Origin: Planctomycetota bacterium
Lineage (GTDB): Bacteria > Planctomycetota > PLA2
Assembly (NCBI GenBank): GCA_021776785.1
Contig: JAJFFF010000034.1
Coordinates: 1 to 54,965 of the forward strand
Length of the DNA stretch: 54,965 bases
Direction of reading: 5' to 3'
This document shows, one piece after another, positions 1 through 8,276 of this stretch. The first letter of the stretch is position 1. Each line of letters begins with the position of its first letter. Under the pieces are notes generated by a model. It was not told the DNA's origin. It saw nothing but the letters and a program-made list of their open reading frames with translations, and made no database searches. A program made the position numbers and the translations under genes.

Positions 1-19
1 GCTCAAATCGCGCGAGTTT

Positions 20-275
20 CACGCGCATCCGTCGCCAGCGGCGAGGACGATCACCAAAGGCATGCCAAACCGAACAAACGTCAGAGTCTCAACATCGTCA
101 GATGTTGAACCAGAAAACACAGATCGTCAGATGTTGAACCAGGATAGAACCACACGCGCATCCGTCGCCAGCGGCGAGGACGATCACCAAAGGCATGCCA
201 AACCGAACGAACGTCAAAGTCTCAACATCGTCAGATGTTGAACCAGAAAACACCGATCGTCAGATGTTGAACCAG
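20..275. repeat. Two tandem copies of a 133-bp repeat, each with a hairpin
   Basis: Two near-identical copies begin at 20 and 153 (period 133 bp); differences are single bases. Each copy holds a perfect 8-bp inverted repeat with a GTCA loop (89-108 and 222-241). The 18-mer CGTCAGATGTTGAACCAG occurs four times (96, 125, 229, 258; spacing 29, 104, 29). No open frame of note crosses it. It lies downstream of the gene ending at 338. Function unknown; it may continue to the left of the window. Confidence 0.9.
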
Positions 276-287
276 AAAACAATGCTT

Positions 288-306
288 GATCGGCCAACGG
301 CCGATC
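288..306 (-). terminator. Probable hairpin terminator of the gene at 338-1060
   Basis: A perfect 8-bp inverted repeat (GATCGGCC, loop of 3) lies downstream of the minus-strand stop codon. On the minus strand it is followed within about 8 nt by TTGTTTTCT. A second small hairpin (CCTAGC/GCTAGG, 313-328) sits between it and the stop. The T-run is displaced from the stem, so an intrinsic terminator is likely but not certain. Confidence 0.45.
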
Positions 307-337
307 GCCGCACCTAGCCTCAGCTAGGCGCCGTTCC

Positions 338-1060
338 TCACGTGGACGGAGGCGCGGTGTCTAGGTTGACCTTCTTGCGACGCACCGTCGGGACCTCTTG
401 GAAGCGGTCCGCGATGTTGGCGAGCAACGTGGCGGCCTTCGCGGCGTCACCTTCGGAGCAGCTCGACTTGCAGTCGCCCAGCAGCGCCATCGTGGCTTCG
501 ATGCCGGCGGAGACGACGCGCTGGCGCGGGTCGCCTTCGGCGAGCATCTTCCAGCACTTCGCGAAGTCATCGGTGCGCGGTTTGGACATCACGTCGTCCC
601 ACGTCTTGAGCAACGTGGCCGCACGTTTGTTGCGCTCCGTGGCGTCCATGGAGGCGGTGGCCTTCGGCGCGAGCCGACGCGTCATGGCCTCGAGTGCGGT
701 CGCGAGTTCGCCGTAGCGCTTCGCCTTGGTCGCTTCGACCGTCTTGCCCTTGGCGGCGGAACGCAAAAGCTCCGCAGCGGTGTGAAGCGACGAAGCAAGC
801 GTTTTGCCTTCGGCGCTCTTGGCGTAGACCGATTTCCGTGCATCACTGACGGCGATGCGCTCGTAACGCGTCAGCCGTTTGCGGTCTTTAGCAGCGACGC
901 GAAACGCGTTGTCGAGTTTGCCGAGCGTCTTGCTCGCAGCTTCCATCTGCTCCTTAGCCGAGGAGAGATCGTTCGCGGTCGCATCAGCCGTGGCGACTTC
1001 GCCCGCCCCGCAAAGGGAAGCAAGTGCCAAGGTCATCGGAATAGCAATCCAATTACGCAT
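338..1060 (-). CDS. Exported alpha-helical protein of unknown function (paralogue A)
   Basis: 240 aa. The ATG at 1060 was chosen because it begins a clean signal peptide (MRNWIAIPMTLALASLCGAG) and has GGAGGG directly upstream; the longer frame upstream has no signal-like start. The mature part is Lys/Ala-rich, probably helical, with a cysteine cluster near residue 200 (C-x3-C within GDCKSSC). It aligns by eye with the next minus-strand gene (1529-2218): both have a GK-(x)n-AAELL/NEMLL-(x)n-YGELA core and the tails end EVP...V(N/D)xD/APxPS. No known domain recognised. Probably periplasmic. Confidence 0.75.
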   Translation of the reverse strand: MRNWIAIPMTLALASLCGAGEVATADATANDLSSAKEQMEAASKTLGKLDNAFRVAAKDRKRLTRYERIAVSDARKSVYAKSAEGKTLASSLHTAAELLRSAAKGKTVEATKAKRYGELATALEAMTRRLAPKATASMDATERNKRAATLLKTWDDVMSKPRTDDFAKCWKMLAEGDPRQRVVSAGIEATMALLGDCKSSCSEGDAAKAATLLANIADRFQEVPTVRRKKVNLDTAPPST

Positions 1061-1127
1061 CCCTCCATTGTATCTCCCGATTCCGCCGCGGGTCGAATAG
1101 TTCGTAAAAACCGGGGTAGCAAGCCGC

Positions 1128-1517
1128 ATGCGTCGGTGGGCTGGGCGGTGCTGCGTTGCCGCGATTCTTGGATGGGCCGGATGTAGCCCGTCGCCGACCG
1201 AGCGCCCCGAGTCGGAATTCGCGCTCCTCGTAGGAGTTACGAAGGAGGGTCGCATGGTCGCCGATGGCCAAGCACCGACCGTGAACGAGTTGGTGCACCT
1301 GGTGCGCGAACTCGCCGAAAGCGACATGCCGCTCGTCTACGCCGATCCTGAAGCTTGCTGGATGCACGTGCAGTGCGCGGGCCGTTGGAACAAAGCGCAC
1401 GCCGGTTGCCGCCACGCTTACGAAGCTGCTCCAATCCTCCTGCGAGAATCTGCCACCCGAATAAGTAAAACGCGGGCCGACCGGCCCGCTTTAGCCCGTC
1501 CGTTAGGAGCGGGCTAG
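1128..1517 (+). CDS. Small putative lipoprotein with ExbD-like segment
   Basis: 129 aa from ATG 1128, divergent from the gene at 338-1060. The N-terminus resembles a lipoprotein signal (GWAGC at residues 15-19). Residues about 35-75 (VTKEGRMVADGQAPTVNELV then MPLVYADPEA) resemble the periplasmic domain of ExbD/TolR, with an 'exposed dG ... l ... v.aD' pattern. There is no long membrane helix beyond the signal. The last 25 codons run through two GC-rich hairpins that look like the terminator of the convergent gene, so the C-terminus is doubtful and the gene could be degraded. Function not assignable. Confidence 0.45.
   Translation: MRRWAGRCCVAAILGWAGCSPSPTERPESEFALLVGVTKEGRMVADGQAPTVNELVHLVRELAESDMPLVYADPEACWMHVQCAGRWNKAHAGCRHAYEAAPILLRESATRISKTRADRPALARPLGAG
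1466..1515 (-). terminator. Hairpin terminator for the 1529-2218 gene
   Basis: Read on the minus strand, the stem GCGGGCC/GGCCCGC (1472-1489, loop of 4) is followed by GTTTTACTT, the usual form of an intrinsic terminator. A second inverted repeat (AGCCCG 1493-1498 with CGGGCT 1510-1515) lies between it and the stop codon at 1529. It overlaps the 3' end of the convergent ORF at 1128-1517. Confidence 0.65.
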
Positions 1518-1528
1518 CCTCACGTTCC

Positions 1529-2218
1529 TCATGGCGACGGGAGCGGCGCGTCGACTTTCACGTCCGGCACTTCGATCGCTTGATCTTGCATGACGGCTTT
1601 CGCGAGCCGTGCTTGAATCGAGCGGGCGCGCATGATCGGTTCGCTCTTGGCATCAAACGTCCGGTAGCCGGCGGCAAGCGCGGCGAATACGGTGTTGGTC
1701 GCCTTGCGCGTGACGTCGAGTTTCTTCAGCGTTTGGCGCGCGGCGACGACGCTCTTTTGTTGCGCACCGGTTAGCTTTTTTGCATCCGGTTTGCGCAGGG
1801 CGTCATACATCTTCCACGCACGATCGACGCGGCGCAGCGCGATCGCGCCGTCCACCGGCTGGCCCGCGCTGTCCCACGCCTTCGCGAGCTCGCCGTAGGC
1901 TTGCGACATCGAGGTCAGCAGCTTGGCCGTCTCACCCTCGGTCGCCTTCGCGGCCTGGGCGAGCAACATTTCGTTGGCGCGCATCGATGCGACCGCGACC
2001 TTGCCGAGCGGCGTCGAGAGTTCAAGCGTCTGCTTGGCCTGCGCCAGGGCCGCCTTGTCGGCTTTTTTGAGCGCGCTCTCTTTTTGCATCGCCGCTGCGA
2101 ACTTCGTGCGCGCCGACGATGTGAGAATGTGCGCGGACGCTTGGGGCGAACGCTTGGCCGGGGTCGCGACAGCCATCGAGGCCAGCGCGACAACGGAGAA
2201 AGTGCGAATCCAGATCAA
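1529..2218 (-). CDS. Exported alpha-helical protein of unknown function (paralogue B)
   Basis: 229 aa. The TTG at 2218 was chosen because GGGGAGA lies 6-7 nt upstream and it opens a signal peptide (IWIRTFSVVALASMAVA). The mature chain is rich in Ala, Lys and Leu and predicted helical. It is the diverged relative of 338-1060: the core GKVAVASMRANEMLL...YGELAKAW matches GKTLASSLHTAAELL...YGELATAL, and both end with a short proline-rich acidic tail after EVP. No domain recognised. It sits 80 bp downstream of the lipoprotein gene 2299-3369 on the same strand and may share its transcript. Confidence 0.75.
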   Translation of the reverse strand: MIWIRTFSVVALASMAVATPAKRSPQASAHILTSSARTKFAAAMQKESALKKADKAALAQAKQTLELSTPLGKVAVASMRANEMLLAQAAKATEGETAKLLTSMSQAYGELAKAWDSAGQPVDGAIALRRVDRAWKMYDALRKPDAKKLTGAQQKSVVAARQTLKKLDVTRKATNTVFAALAAGYRTFDAKSEPIMRARSIQARLAKAVMQDQAIEVPDVKVDAPLPSP

Positions 2219-2298
2219 GGTGAGTCTCCCCGGGGCGGCGGCATGCGTCGCCCCCGTCGTTATACGGCGGATCACCGCCCCTGACCGGATTTTCGACG

Positions 2299-3369
2299 TT
2301 ACCGCGTCGAGATGTAGCCCATCACCACGATTTCGGCGTCCAGCAACTGGGCATAGAGTTGCCGGTGCGCCTTTTCGTGGGTCGGCGTGGGGGCCCATGC
2401 CGGCGAATCCTTGATCGATTCCAAGTCGCCGGGGGCCAAGAGGTTGCGGGCGAGCCGCTTGCAGCGGCGGTAGGCGCCGTACGCGACCTCGCGCTGCCAC
2501 TGTTTTTGCTCTTCGGTGAGCTCGGCCGGCAAGAGATCGGGCATGAGTTTGGCGTACACGATGAACAATCCGATCGCTACGTGGCTGAGCCAGCGCTCCA
2601 CGGCGGACGCGGATCCTTTGAGCTCGTGCAGCGTCGAGCCGTCGCCCGAGCCAGGCACGTTGCCGAGAGAATCGCCCGCGACAGCCGGCAACACGACGAG
2701 CATCGACGCCGCTTCGTTGTAGATCAGCTCGGCAATCGCGCCCCGGAGTTGTCTGTGGTTGCGCGCGCGAAACGGCTCCTGGACTTCGAAGCAATCTCTT
2801 TCCAGTTGGGCGATGGCGTTGGCCTTGTATCCCCAATATCCCGGCGCGTCCTTGTTCGGCAACGCAATCCCGGCGAACGAACCCCAGTCGAGGACGAAGC
2901 GCTCCGCCGAGAGTTCGCCGGAGAGCATCGCTTCGGCCGCGTCCAACGCTTGGAGCGCGCGCCCCGCCCCGACGGCGTAGACCGTCGCGGAGATGATGGC
3001 GTTCTCGCGGCTCAGCTTTTCTAGTCGCTCCGGTTGGATGCCGCGCATCCGATCGCGAGCCGCGGCGATCTCTCCGCGCGCGAGTTCGCTGCACGCGGCG
3101 ACCGCGCGCACGTACCGCGCGTTGACCCCCTCCGCGTTGCGCTTGAGGTAACGGTCCGCGTTCGCTTTCGTCGCGCGCATCACCGTCGCCGCGTTCGCGG
3201 CGACGAGGTGGTTGAGCGCTTCGCGGCGCGGCGTTCGTAACTCCAAGTCTTGGTACTCGCGCGCGAACGACGCCGCGACATCGGGCGCGTACACGCGCGT
3301 CGTGCGACATCCCACAACCACACACAAGAACGGGAGGAGGAGGAGGGGCCGTTTAATCGCGGACTTCAA
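2299..3369 (-). CDS. Lipoprotein of unknown function
   Basis: 356 aa. Signal peptide with lipobox VVGC (Cys21), so it should be lipid-anchored in the periplasm. The rest is soluble and mostly helical, with segments reminiscent of degenerate TPR-type helices (residues 60-160). No catalytic motif recognised. Its start overlaps the end of the upstream aspartyl protease gene by 17 nt. The three genes 5046 to 2299 run as a tight minus-strand operon, suggesting a shared envelope role. Confidence 0.8.
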   Translation of the reverse strand: MKSAIKRPLLLLPFLCVVVGCRTTRVYAPDVAASFAREYQDLELRTPRREALNHLVAANAATVMRATKANADRYLKRNAEGVNARYVRAVAACSELARGEIAAARDRMRGIQPERLEKLSRENAIISATVYAVGAGRALQALDAAEAMLSGELSAERFVLDWGSFAGIALPNKDAPGYWGYKANAIAQLERDCFEVQEPFRARNHRQLRGAIAELIYNEAASMLVVLPAVAGDSLGNVPGSGDGSTLHELKGSASAVERWLSHVAIGLFIVYAKLMPDLLPAELTEEQKQWQREVAYGAYRRCKRLARNLLAPGDLESIKDSPAWAPTPTHEKAHRQLYAQLLDAEIVVMGYISTR

Positions 3370-4315
3370 GTTCGCGCGTAGCGTAGTCGAGTGTCCAGAC
3401 GAGCTTGCCCAAGCCGGCCAACCCGAGCAGGCCCGCCACGCGGCGGCCCTCCTGGCGCGCCTCGCCGAACGTGTTGAGGACCGTGGCGCGCACGCGGCGA
3501 AACTCGCGGCCCGCCACGTCGACGCGGTCCAAGCGCAATGACTTCCGTCGTCCGCTGCCCGTGGCGCCCTCGCGCTTTTCGAATCGAATGCGGGTGGACT
3601 CGTCGATCAATCCCAGTTCGAGCGCGGCCCATGGCTCCAGTGTGAGTCGGTGCGCACCCGAGTCCACAAGCATCGCGTACGTCTGTGTCCCGACGCGAAC
3701 GGACGCGAGCAGCATGCCGGGGCGCGGCGTTTGATGGTGCCGGGACAGCCGCACGCGTCGCTTCGCGAAGTCGAACGTCACGCGAAAGTGGCTAAGGATC
3801 GTGCTGCCGACGATCGCGTACCGGTTGCCGATACGCGGCCCGCCGTGACGCGTGTGCGATTCGCGCCGGGGAACAGCGGCGGCTCCGGCACCCAGTTCAA
3901 ACGTGCCGATCGTCATCGACGTGTACGCGCCGAGTCGATGCGGACTTTCGTTGCCCGGCGTCACGATGCGCACTTCGGGTCGCGCGGGTAGGTAGAGACC
4001 GACATGCCGCGCGCCCGGACCGGTCAGCGAGACGGCGCTCGAGCCCGTGTCGAGCAGGAGCGGCAACGGCTGCCCGTTGATCGCGCCCTCCACAAACGGA
4101 AGGTCGGCGTGGAGGATCGAAAATTCAAGTTCGTTGGGGCCGCTGAGAAACGGCGCTGGGTCGAGGGGCGTTTCCAAGATCGCGTCGAGCGTCGGGCGCG
4201 CACCCGACGACGCCTCCAGCTCCTGGATCAACGCGTCGTTGTTGCGCACACATGCCAGCGCGAGAACGCACAGCGCCCCGGCGATGGCGTGCGAAGCTGT
4301 GCGACGAGCGATCAC
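3353..4315 (-). CDS. Aspartyl protease-like lipoprotein with two DTG/DSG motifs
   Basis: 320 aa. Start GTG 4315 overlaps the upstream stop as GTGA, which fixes the start and implies translational coupling. A short signal ends at LALAC (Cys22), possibly a lipoprotein. Two retropepsin-like halves are visible: LLLDTGSSAVSL (Asp89) and AMLVDSGAHRLTL (Asp218), each followed by a hydrophobic psi-loop region (AIVGSTIL, VAGLLGLAGLG). Family knowledge: two such motifs in one chain form a pepsin-like bilobal or clan AA enzyme acting on envelope proteins. Substrate unknown. Confidence 0.75.
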   Translation of the reverse strand: MIARRTASHAIAGALCVLALACVRNNDALIQELEASSGARPTLDAILETPLDPAPFLSGPNELEFSILHADLPFVEGAINGQPLPLLLDTGSSAVSLTGPGARHVGLYLPARPEVRIVTPGNESPHRLGAYTSMTIGTFELGAGAAAVPRRESHTRHGGPRIGNRYAIVGSTILSHFRVTFDFAKRRVRLSRHHQTPRPGMLLASVRVGTQTYAMLVDSGAHRLTLEPWAALELGLIDESTRIRFEKREGATGSGRRKSLRLDRVDVAGREFRRVRATVLNTFGEARQEGRRVAGLLGLAGLGKLVWTLDYATRELEVRD

Positions 4316-5046
4316 TTGGTCGTGAAGGCGAGAGCGTGGAGCCGCTTGTCCATGAGAGCGACGCCGCCCTGCCGCACTTTTGTGTCCATGTAGACGTCGT
4401 TGCCCGGGATCGCGCGGCTCGTGTACACGGTGCCGACCTCTTCGATGTCCGGCTTGCCCTTCACTTTTTGGCGCATCAAGAATCGATACCGTAAGCACGG
4501 GATCTGCTTGGCCGCGACGGTGCGCGTTTCGTTAAGCGAGTTCAGGACCATCGTGATGGACTGGGTGAGCGCGCCCTCTTTGTCATAGAACTGCATGACG
4601 CGCTTGACGCGCACGCGGGGATCTGTGGCGATCCAATCGTTGATCACGCGGCGCCCGGTCGCGGAGCGCAACTTCGTTCGTGTCTGTTTGCACTTCAGGC
4701 GTTTGCGTCCGACGAGCAAGATCTCGTCGCCGACGATCTCGGTGCGTGCCTTCTCGCCGGGCTGCGCCTCGCCTTCGCGCGGCACGATGGTTTTTTGCTC
4801 TGACTTCATCTGGAGCACGTTCTCGGCGACGGTCGCTAGCGTGAGTTGTTTCGCGCCGACTTCCTTGAGCGTGGTCGTCCAAATCGTGACGCGCGCGTTT
4901 TGACCCTTGGGGATCTGCACGAGCTTCAGCTTCACCGAACTGCCCGTCTTAAACCCGGCCCAGCCCGACCCGGCGCGCGGGAGGAGATTCTTCGGCTCGG
5001 CGGACCCGAGTAGCGCAAACAAACAAACAAACGTGAGTGCCCTCAT
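4312..5046 (-). CDS. Exported protein of unknown function
   Basis: 244 aa with signal peptide (MRALTFVCLFALLGSAEP). After it comes a W-x-G-F-K-x-G-S-S-V segment and a beta-rich body with many Thr/Val strands, resembling secreted beta-barrel or LolA-like folds without a clear family. Two cysteines (KRLKCKQT and QIPCLRY) may pair. It is first in a three-gene minus-strand operon with the aspartyl protease (4-nt overlap) and a lipoprotein. Its start lies 32 bp from the start of the divergent moeA-like gene. Confidence 0.75.
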   Translation of the reverse strand: MRALTFVCLFALLGSAEPKNLLPRAGSGWAGFKTGSSVKLKLVQIPKGQNARVTIWTTTLKEVGAKQLTLATVAENVLQMKSEQKTIVPREGEAQPGEKARTEIVGDEILLVGRKRLKCKQTRTKLRSATGRRVINDWIATDPRVRVKRVMQFYDKEGALTQSITMVLNSLNETRTVAAKQIPCLRYRFLMRQKVKGKPDIEEVGTVYTSRAIPGNDVYMDTKVRQGGVALMDKRLHALAFTTK

Positions 5047-5078
5047 GGTTAGAGATCTTACGCAGTAGAATCCCGACC

Positions 5079-6917
5079 GTGAAACAGGAGCAGTTTCTTA
5101 ATGTCGTAAGCCGTGACGAAGCGGAGACACGGCTGCGCGCCGCCGTCGATTTTTCGCCTCTTGAGGCAGAAGTTTGCCCTCTGGGGGAGGCGCGCGGCCG
5201 CGTCAGCGCGGGCGAGATCACTTCGCCGGCGGATGTTCCCGGCTTCGCGCGCTCCAACATGGATGGGTTCGCGGTGATCGCGAAGAGCACGTTCGGCGCG
5301 AGCGAAGAGACCCCGCGCCGTCTTTCTTTGCCCCACGCGCCGATCGCGCCGGGCGTCGATCCCTCGCTCGAAATCAAGCCCGGGGAGGCAGTAGCCATTG
5401 CGACCGGCGCGGTGGTCCCGCGCGGCGCCAACGCCGTGGTCATGATCGAGCACACCGACGTTTTGGCCGGAGCTCTCGCGGTGACGCGTCCCGTCGCGCC
5501 CGGCGCCAACATCAGCCAAGCGGCATCCGATCTTGCGCGCGGCGAAACGGTTGTGCCCGCGGGCGTGTTGTTGACGTCGCGTGAGACGGGGCTGATGGCC
5601 GCATGCGGGATCGATTCGGTTTCCGTCGTGCGTCGCCCCCGCGTCGCATTGATTTCGACCGGCGACGAACTTGTGGCGCCGGGCGCGCCCCGCCCCGTCG
5701 GGTTTGTTTTCGACTCCAACCAGCGCGCGTTGGCGGATGCCATTGCGGAAGCCGGCGGGGAGGCCATCGAACACGGGATCGTGCGCGATGACGAAGCCGC
5801 GTTGCGCCAACGGCTCGACGCCGCGCTGAGCACGTGCGATCTCGTCCTTTTTTCCGGCGGGACGTCGAAGGGCGCGGGCGACGTGTGTCACGCGGTCGTT
5901 CGGGAAGCCGCGCGCATGTTCGTGCATGGAGTTGCGCTCAAACCCGGGAAGCCACTTGCGTTTGCGGAATCCGGCGGCAAGCCGATCGTCCTTTTGCCGG
6001 GATTTCCGACGTCGGCGATCTTTACGTTCCACGAGTTTGTCGCGCCGTGGATTCGCGAACGCGCCGGCCGCGGATCCCTCGCACGCCCGACGCGCCCGGC
6101 CACGTTGTCGCGCGACGTAGGATCGCAACGCGGCCGGCGCGAATACGACCTCGTGCATCTCATCGAGAGCGACACGGGACTTGTCGCCCACCCGCTCGGC
6201 AAGGGCTCGGGGAGTGTGTCCACGTTTAGTCGCGCCGACGGCTTCTACGCCATTCCGGCGTCGACCGAACTTGTGCGTGGCGGCACGCCGATCGAAGTCA
6301 CCCTGCTTGCGGACTTCGAGCCTGCCGACCTCGTCGTGATGGGCAGCCACTGCATCGGGCTCGATCGCGTCCTTACCTACGTGCGCCGGGCCGGGTTTCG
6401 TACCAAGGTCGTGGCGGTGGGTTCATCGGGAGGGCTGGCGGCGTTGCGGCGCGGCGAGTGCGATGTCGCGGGCATTCACCTGCGTGCTCCGGACGGGAGT
6501 TACAACACGAGTTTTCTCGACGACGACATGGAGTTTGTTGCGGGTTATGCGCGCAAGCAAGGTGTTGTGTCACGCGACGGGACTCGCGCCGGACGCATGG
6601 TCAACCGCAATCGGGGCTCGGGTACGCGTGTGCTCATCGACGAACTTCTAGGCGACGAAAGACCGGCGGGCTACGAGACCGAAGTTCGCTCGCATCAGGC
6701 GGTCGCGGCGGCGGTCGCGTCGGGTCGCGCGGACTGGGGCGTCTGCCTGGAAGCGGTCGCAAGCGGGCTTCCGTTCGAGTTCTTGGCGGATGAACACTTC
6801 GATTTCGCCTTGGCTCGGCGGCGGCGTTCGCGTCCGGCGGTGGCGGCGTTCGTCGAAATGTTGAACCGCGCCGACGTCCGCGAAGAGCTCAGAGCGCTCG
6901 GATTCTCGACGCGATAG
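5079..6917 (+). CDS. moeA: MoeA molybdopterin molybdenumtransferase fused to a periplasmic-binding-like domain
   Basis: 612 aa. GTG 5079 was chosen because residues from there (VKQEQFLNVVSRDEA) match the MoeA N-terminus; the GTG at 5037 would run over the divergent gene. Residues 1-400 form MoeA: SNMDGFA, AIATGAVVPRGANAVVMIEHT, STGDELV, SGGTSKGAGD, and PGKPLAF with LPGFPTSA. MoeA inserts Mo or W into adenylylated molybdopterin. Residues about 415-612 form a LysR/PBP-type ligand domain (VGSSGGLAALRRGECDVAGIHL, NRNRGSGTRVLID, GRADWGVCLEA). Family knowledge: such MoeA-PBP fusions occur near oxyanion-dependent enzymes. Neighbouring formate dehydrogenase and AOR genes fit. Confidence 0.93.
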   Translation: MKQEQFLNVVSRDEAETRLRAAVDFSPLEAEVCPLGEARGRVSAGEITSPADVPGFARSNMDGFAVIAKSTFGASEETPRRLSLPHAPIAPGVDPSLEIKPGEAVAIATGAVVPRGANAVVMIEHTDVLAGALAVTRPVAPGANISQAASDLARGETVVPAGVLLTSRETGLMAACGIDSVSVVRRPRVALISTGDELVAPGAPRPVGFVFDSNQRALADAIAEAGGEAIEHGIVRDDEAALRQRLDAALSTCDLVLFSGGTSKGAGDVCHAVVREAARMFVHGVALKPGKPLAFAESGGKPIVLLPGFPTSAIFTFHEFVAPWIRERAGRGSLARPTRPATLSRDVGSQRGRREYDLVHLIESDTGLVAHPLGKGSGSVSTFSRADGFYAIPASTELVRGGTPIEVTLLADFEPADLVVMGSHCIGLDRVLTYVRRAGFRTKVVAVGSSGGLAALRRGECDVAGIHLRAPDGSYNTSFLDDDMEFVAGYARKQGVVSRDGTRAGRMVNRNRGSGTRVLIDELLGDERPAGYETEVRSHQAVAAAVASGRADWGVCLEAVASGLPFEFLADEHFDFALARRRRSRPAVAAFVEMLNRADVREELRALGFSTR

Positions 6918-6940
6918 TCCTTTCCCCGTTCGCCCCTACA

Positions 6941-8260
6941 ATGGCTGGCATGCGATTGGTGATTGGATGTTGTGTGCTCGCCGCGGTGGCTCTCGCACAG
7001 GGAAATCAGGCCGACTACGGGGCGGCTGCACCGCACGTTGCCGCCGGCATCAAGCTGGTGCAAAAACGCGAGTACAAGGCGGCGCTGGAACATTTCTCAA
7101 AAGCGATCGAGGCGGAGCCGAATATGGCTCAGTTGTTCGGCTTTCGTGGCTATTGCCATGCGCAGCTCGCCCAGCACGAAGAAGCGCTCGCGGATTTCGA
7201 CAAGGGCCTTGTCCTTGCCCCCGACGACGACAAGATCCGACGTTCGCGCGCGCAAACCAAAGGCGCGATGGGAGATTACGCCGGCGCTGAGAAGGACTAC
7301 GACAAGTTGCTGGCCGGCACACCGAGCGACAGCGGGCTTCTCAGCGCGCGCGGGTCGATGCTCGCAGCGCAACACATGTACGACAAAGCGCTGACCGACT
7401 ACACCAATGCCATCGATCAAAATCCCGGCAACATGTTCGCCGTCTACCGGCGAGGGATGCTGCGGTTGGGGATGGCGGACTTCAAGGGCGCGGCAAAAGA
7501 CTTTGGCGGCGTGTTGGATCGCAACCCTGATCACCAAGCGGCCTACGCGTTGCGCGCGTCAGCACTACTGGCCCTTGGGAAGTTAGCGCGCGGCATGACG
7601 GACTTGCGCACCGCGCAACTGATCGACGCGAAAGACCCGTCACCCTCGATGGCGTTGGCGCGCGTGTACTGGCAAACCGGTAAGCACGACAAGGCCATCG
7701 CCCTCGTTGACAAAGCCGTCGCTCGATCCGACGAGGCCCGCGCCGAATCGGACCCGTCGGGCCATGTGTTGTTTACGCACGCGCGGTTTCGGTTCGACAT
7801 CGGGCAAAACGGCAAAGCGTTGGCGCTGATCGAAAAGGCGTTGAAGGCCAAGGACAACCCAGGCGAGTACGCGCGCCTCTATCGCTTCTTGATCCATCTC
7901 AAGGCAGGCGCCCGCGAACGCGCGGTCAAGGACATGAATGCGTACTTGGCGAAGCGCACCGGCGACGACGCGTGGTTTCTCAAGATCGCGCACTACCTCG
8001 TCGGAAAAATCGACGCGAAAGCGTTTCTCGCCGCGGCCGTGGACGACAACCAACACCGCACCCGCGAGCGCAAGGCCGAGGCGGATTGGTACGTGGGCGC
8101 GATGACGCTGATGGGGCCGGATCAAGACCGTGCGACGGCGGTCAAACACTTCCAGGCCTGCTTGGCCTCCAAGCTCGTGCAATACATCGAGTACGACTCT
8201 TCCGCGGTGTTCCTGCACGGACTCAAGGAGGGTGGGGGCGAACCCGGAGACGGCGGCTAA
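6941..8260 (+). CDS. Exported TPR-repeat protein
   Basis: 439 aa; the start is ATG 6941 or ATG 6950 (MRLVIGCC), both giving a signal peptide ending near ALAQG. At least six 34-residue TPR units are visible from residue 30 on (YKAALEHFSKAIEAEPN, HEEALADFDKGLVLAPD, YAGAEKDYDKLLAGTPS, YDKALTDYTNAIDQNPG, FKGAAKDFGGVLDRNPD). TPRs bind partner proteins; no catalytic domain is present. It lies 23 bp after the moeA-like gene and may be cotranscribed with it. It ends 16 bp from the convergent hemB. Partner unknown. Confidence 0.85.
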   Translation: MAGMRLVIGCCVLAAVALAQGNQADYGAAAPHVAAGIKLVQKREYKAALEHFSKAIEAEPNMAQLFGFRGYCHAQLAQHEEALADFDKGLVLAPDDDKIRRSRAQTKGAMGDYAGAEKDYDKLLAGTPSDSGLLSARGSMLAAQHMYDKALTDYTNAIDQNPGNMFAVYRRGMLRLGMADFKGAAKDFGGVLDRNPDHQAAYALRASALLALGKLARGMTDLRTAQLIDAKDPSPSMALARVYWQTGKHDKAIALVDKAVARSDEARAESDPSGHVLFTHARFRFDIGQNGKALALIEKALKAKDNPGEYARLYRFLIHLKAGARERAVKDMNAYLAKRTGDDAWFLKIAHYLVGKIDAKAFLAAAVDDNQHRTRERKAEADWYVGAMTLMGPDQDRATAVKHFQACLASKLVQYIEYDSSAVFLHGLKEGGGEPGDGG

Positions 8261-8276
8261 GTCGGGCGCGTAACGT

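Noticed and set aside
20..275. CRISPR array
   Set aside because: The unit is 133 bp with only two copies; the inner 18-mers have irregular spacing (29, 104, 29) and no unique spacers.
1529..3325. 598-codon minus frame
   Set aside because: Its first two thirds are Arg-rich shadow of the lipoprotein gene 2299-3369; the genuine product starts at TTG 2218 with RBS and signal peptide.
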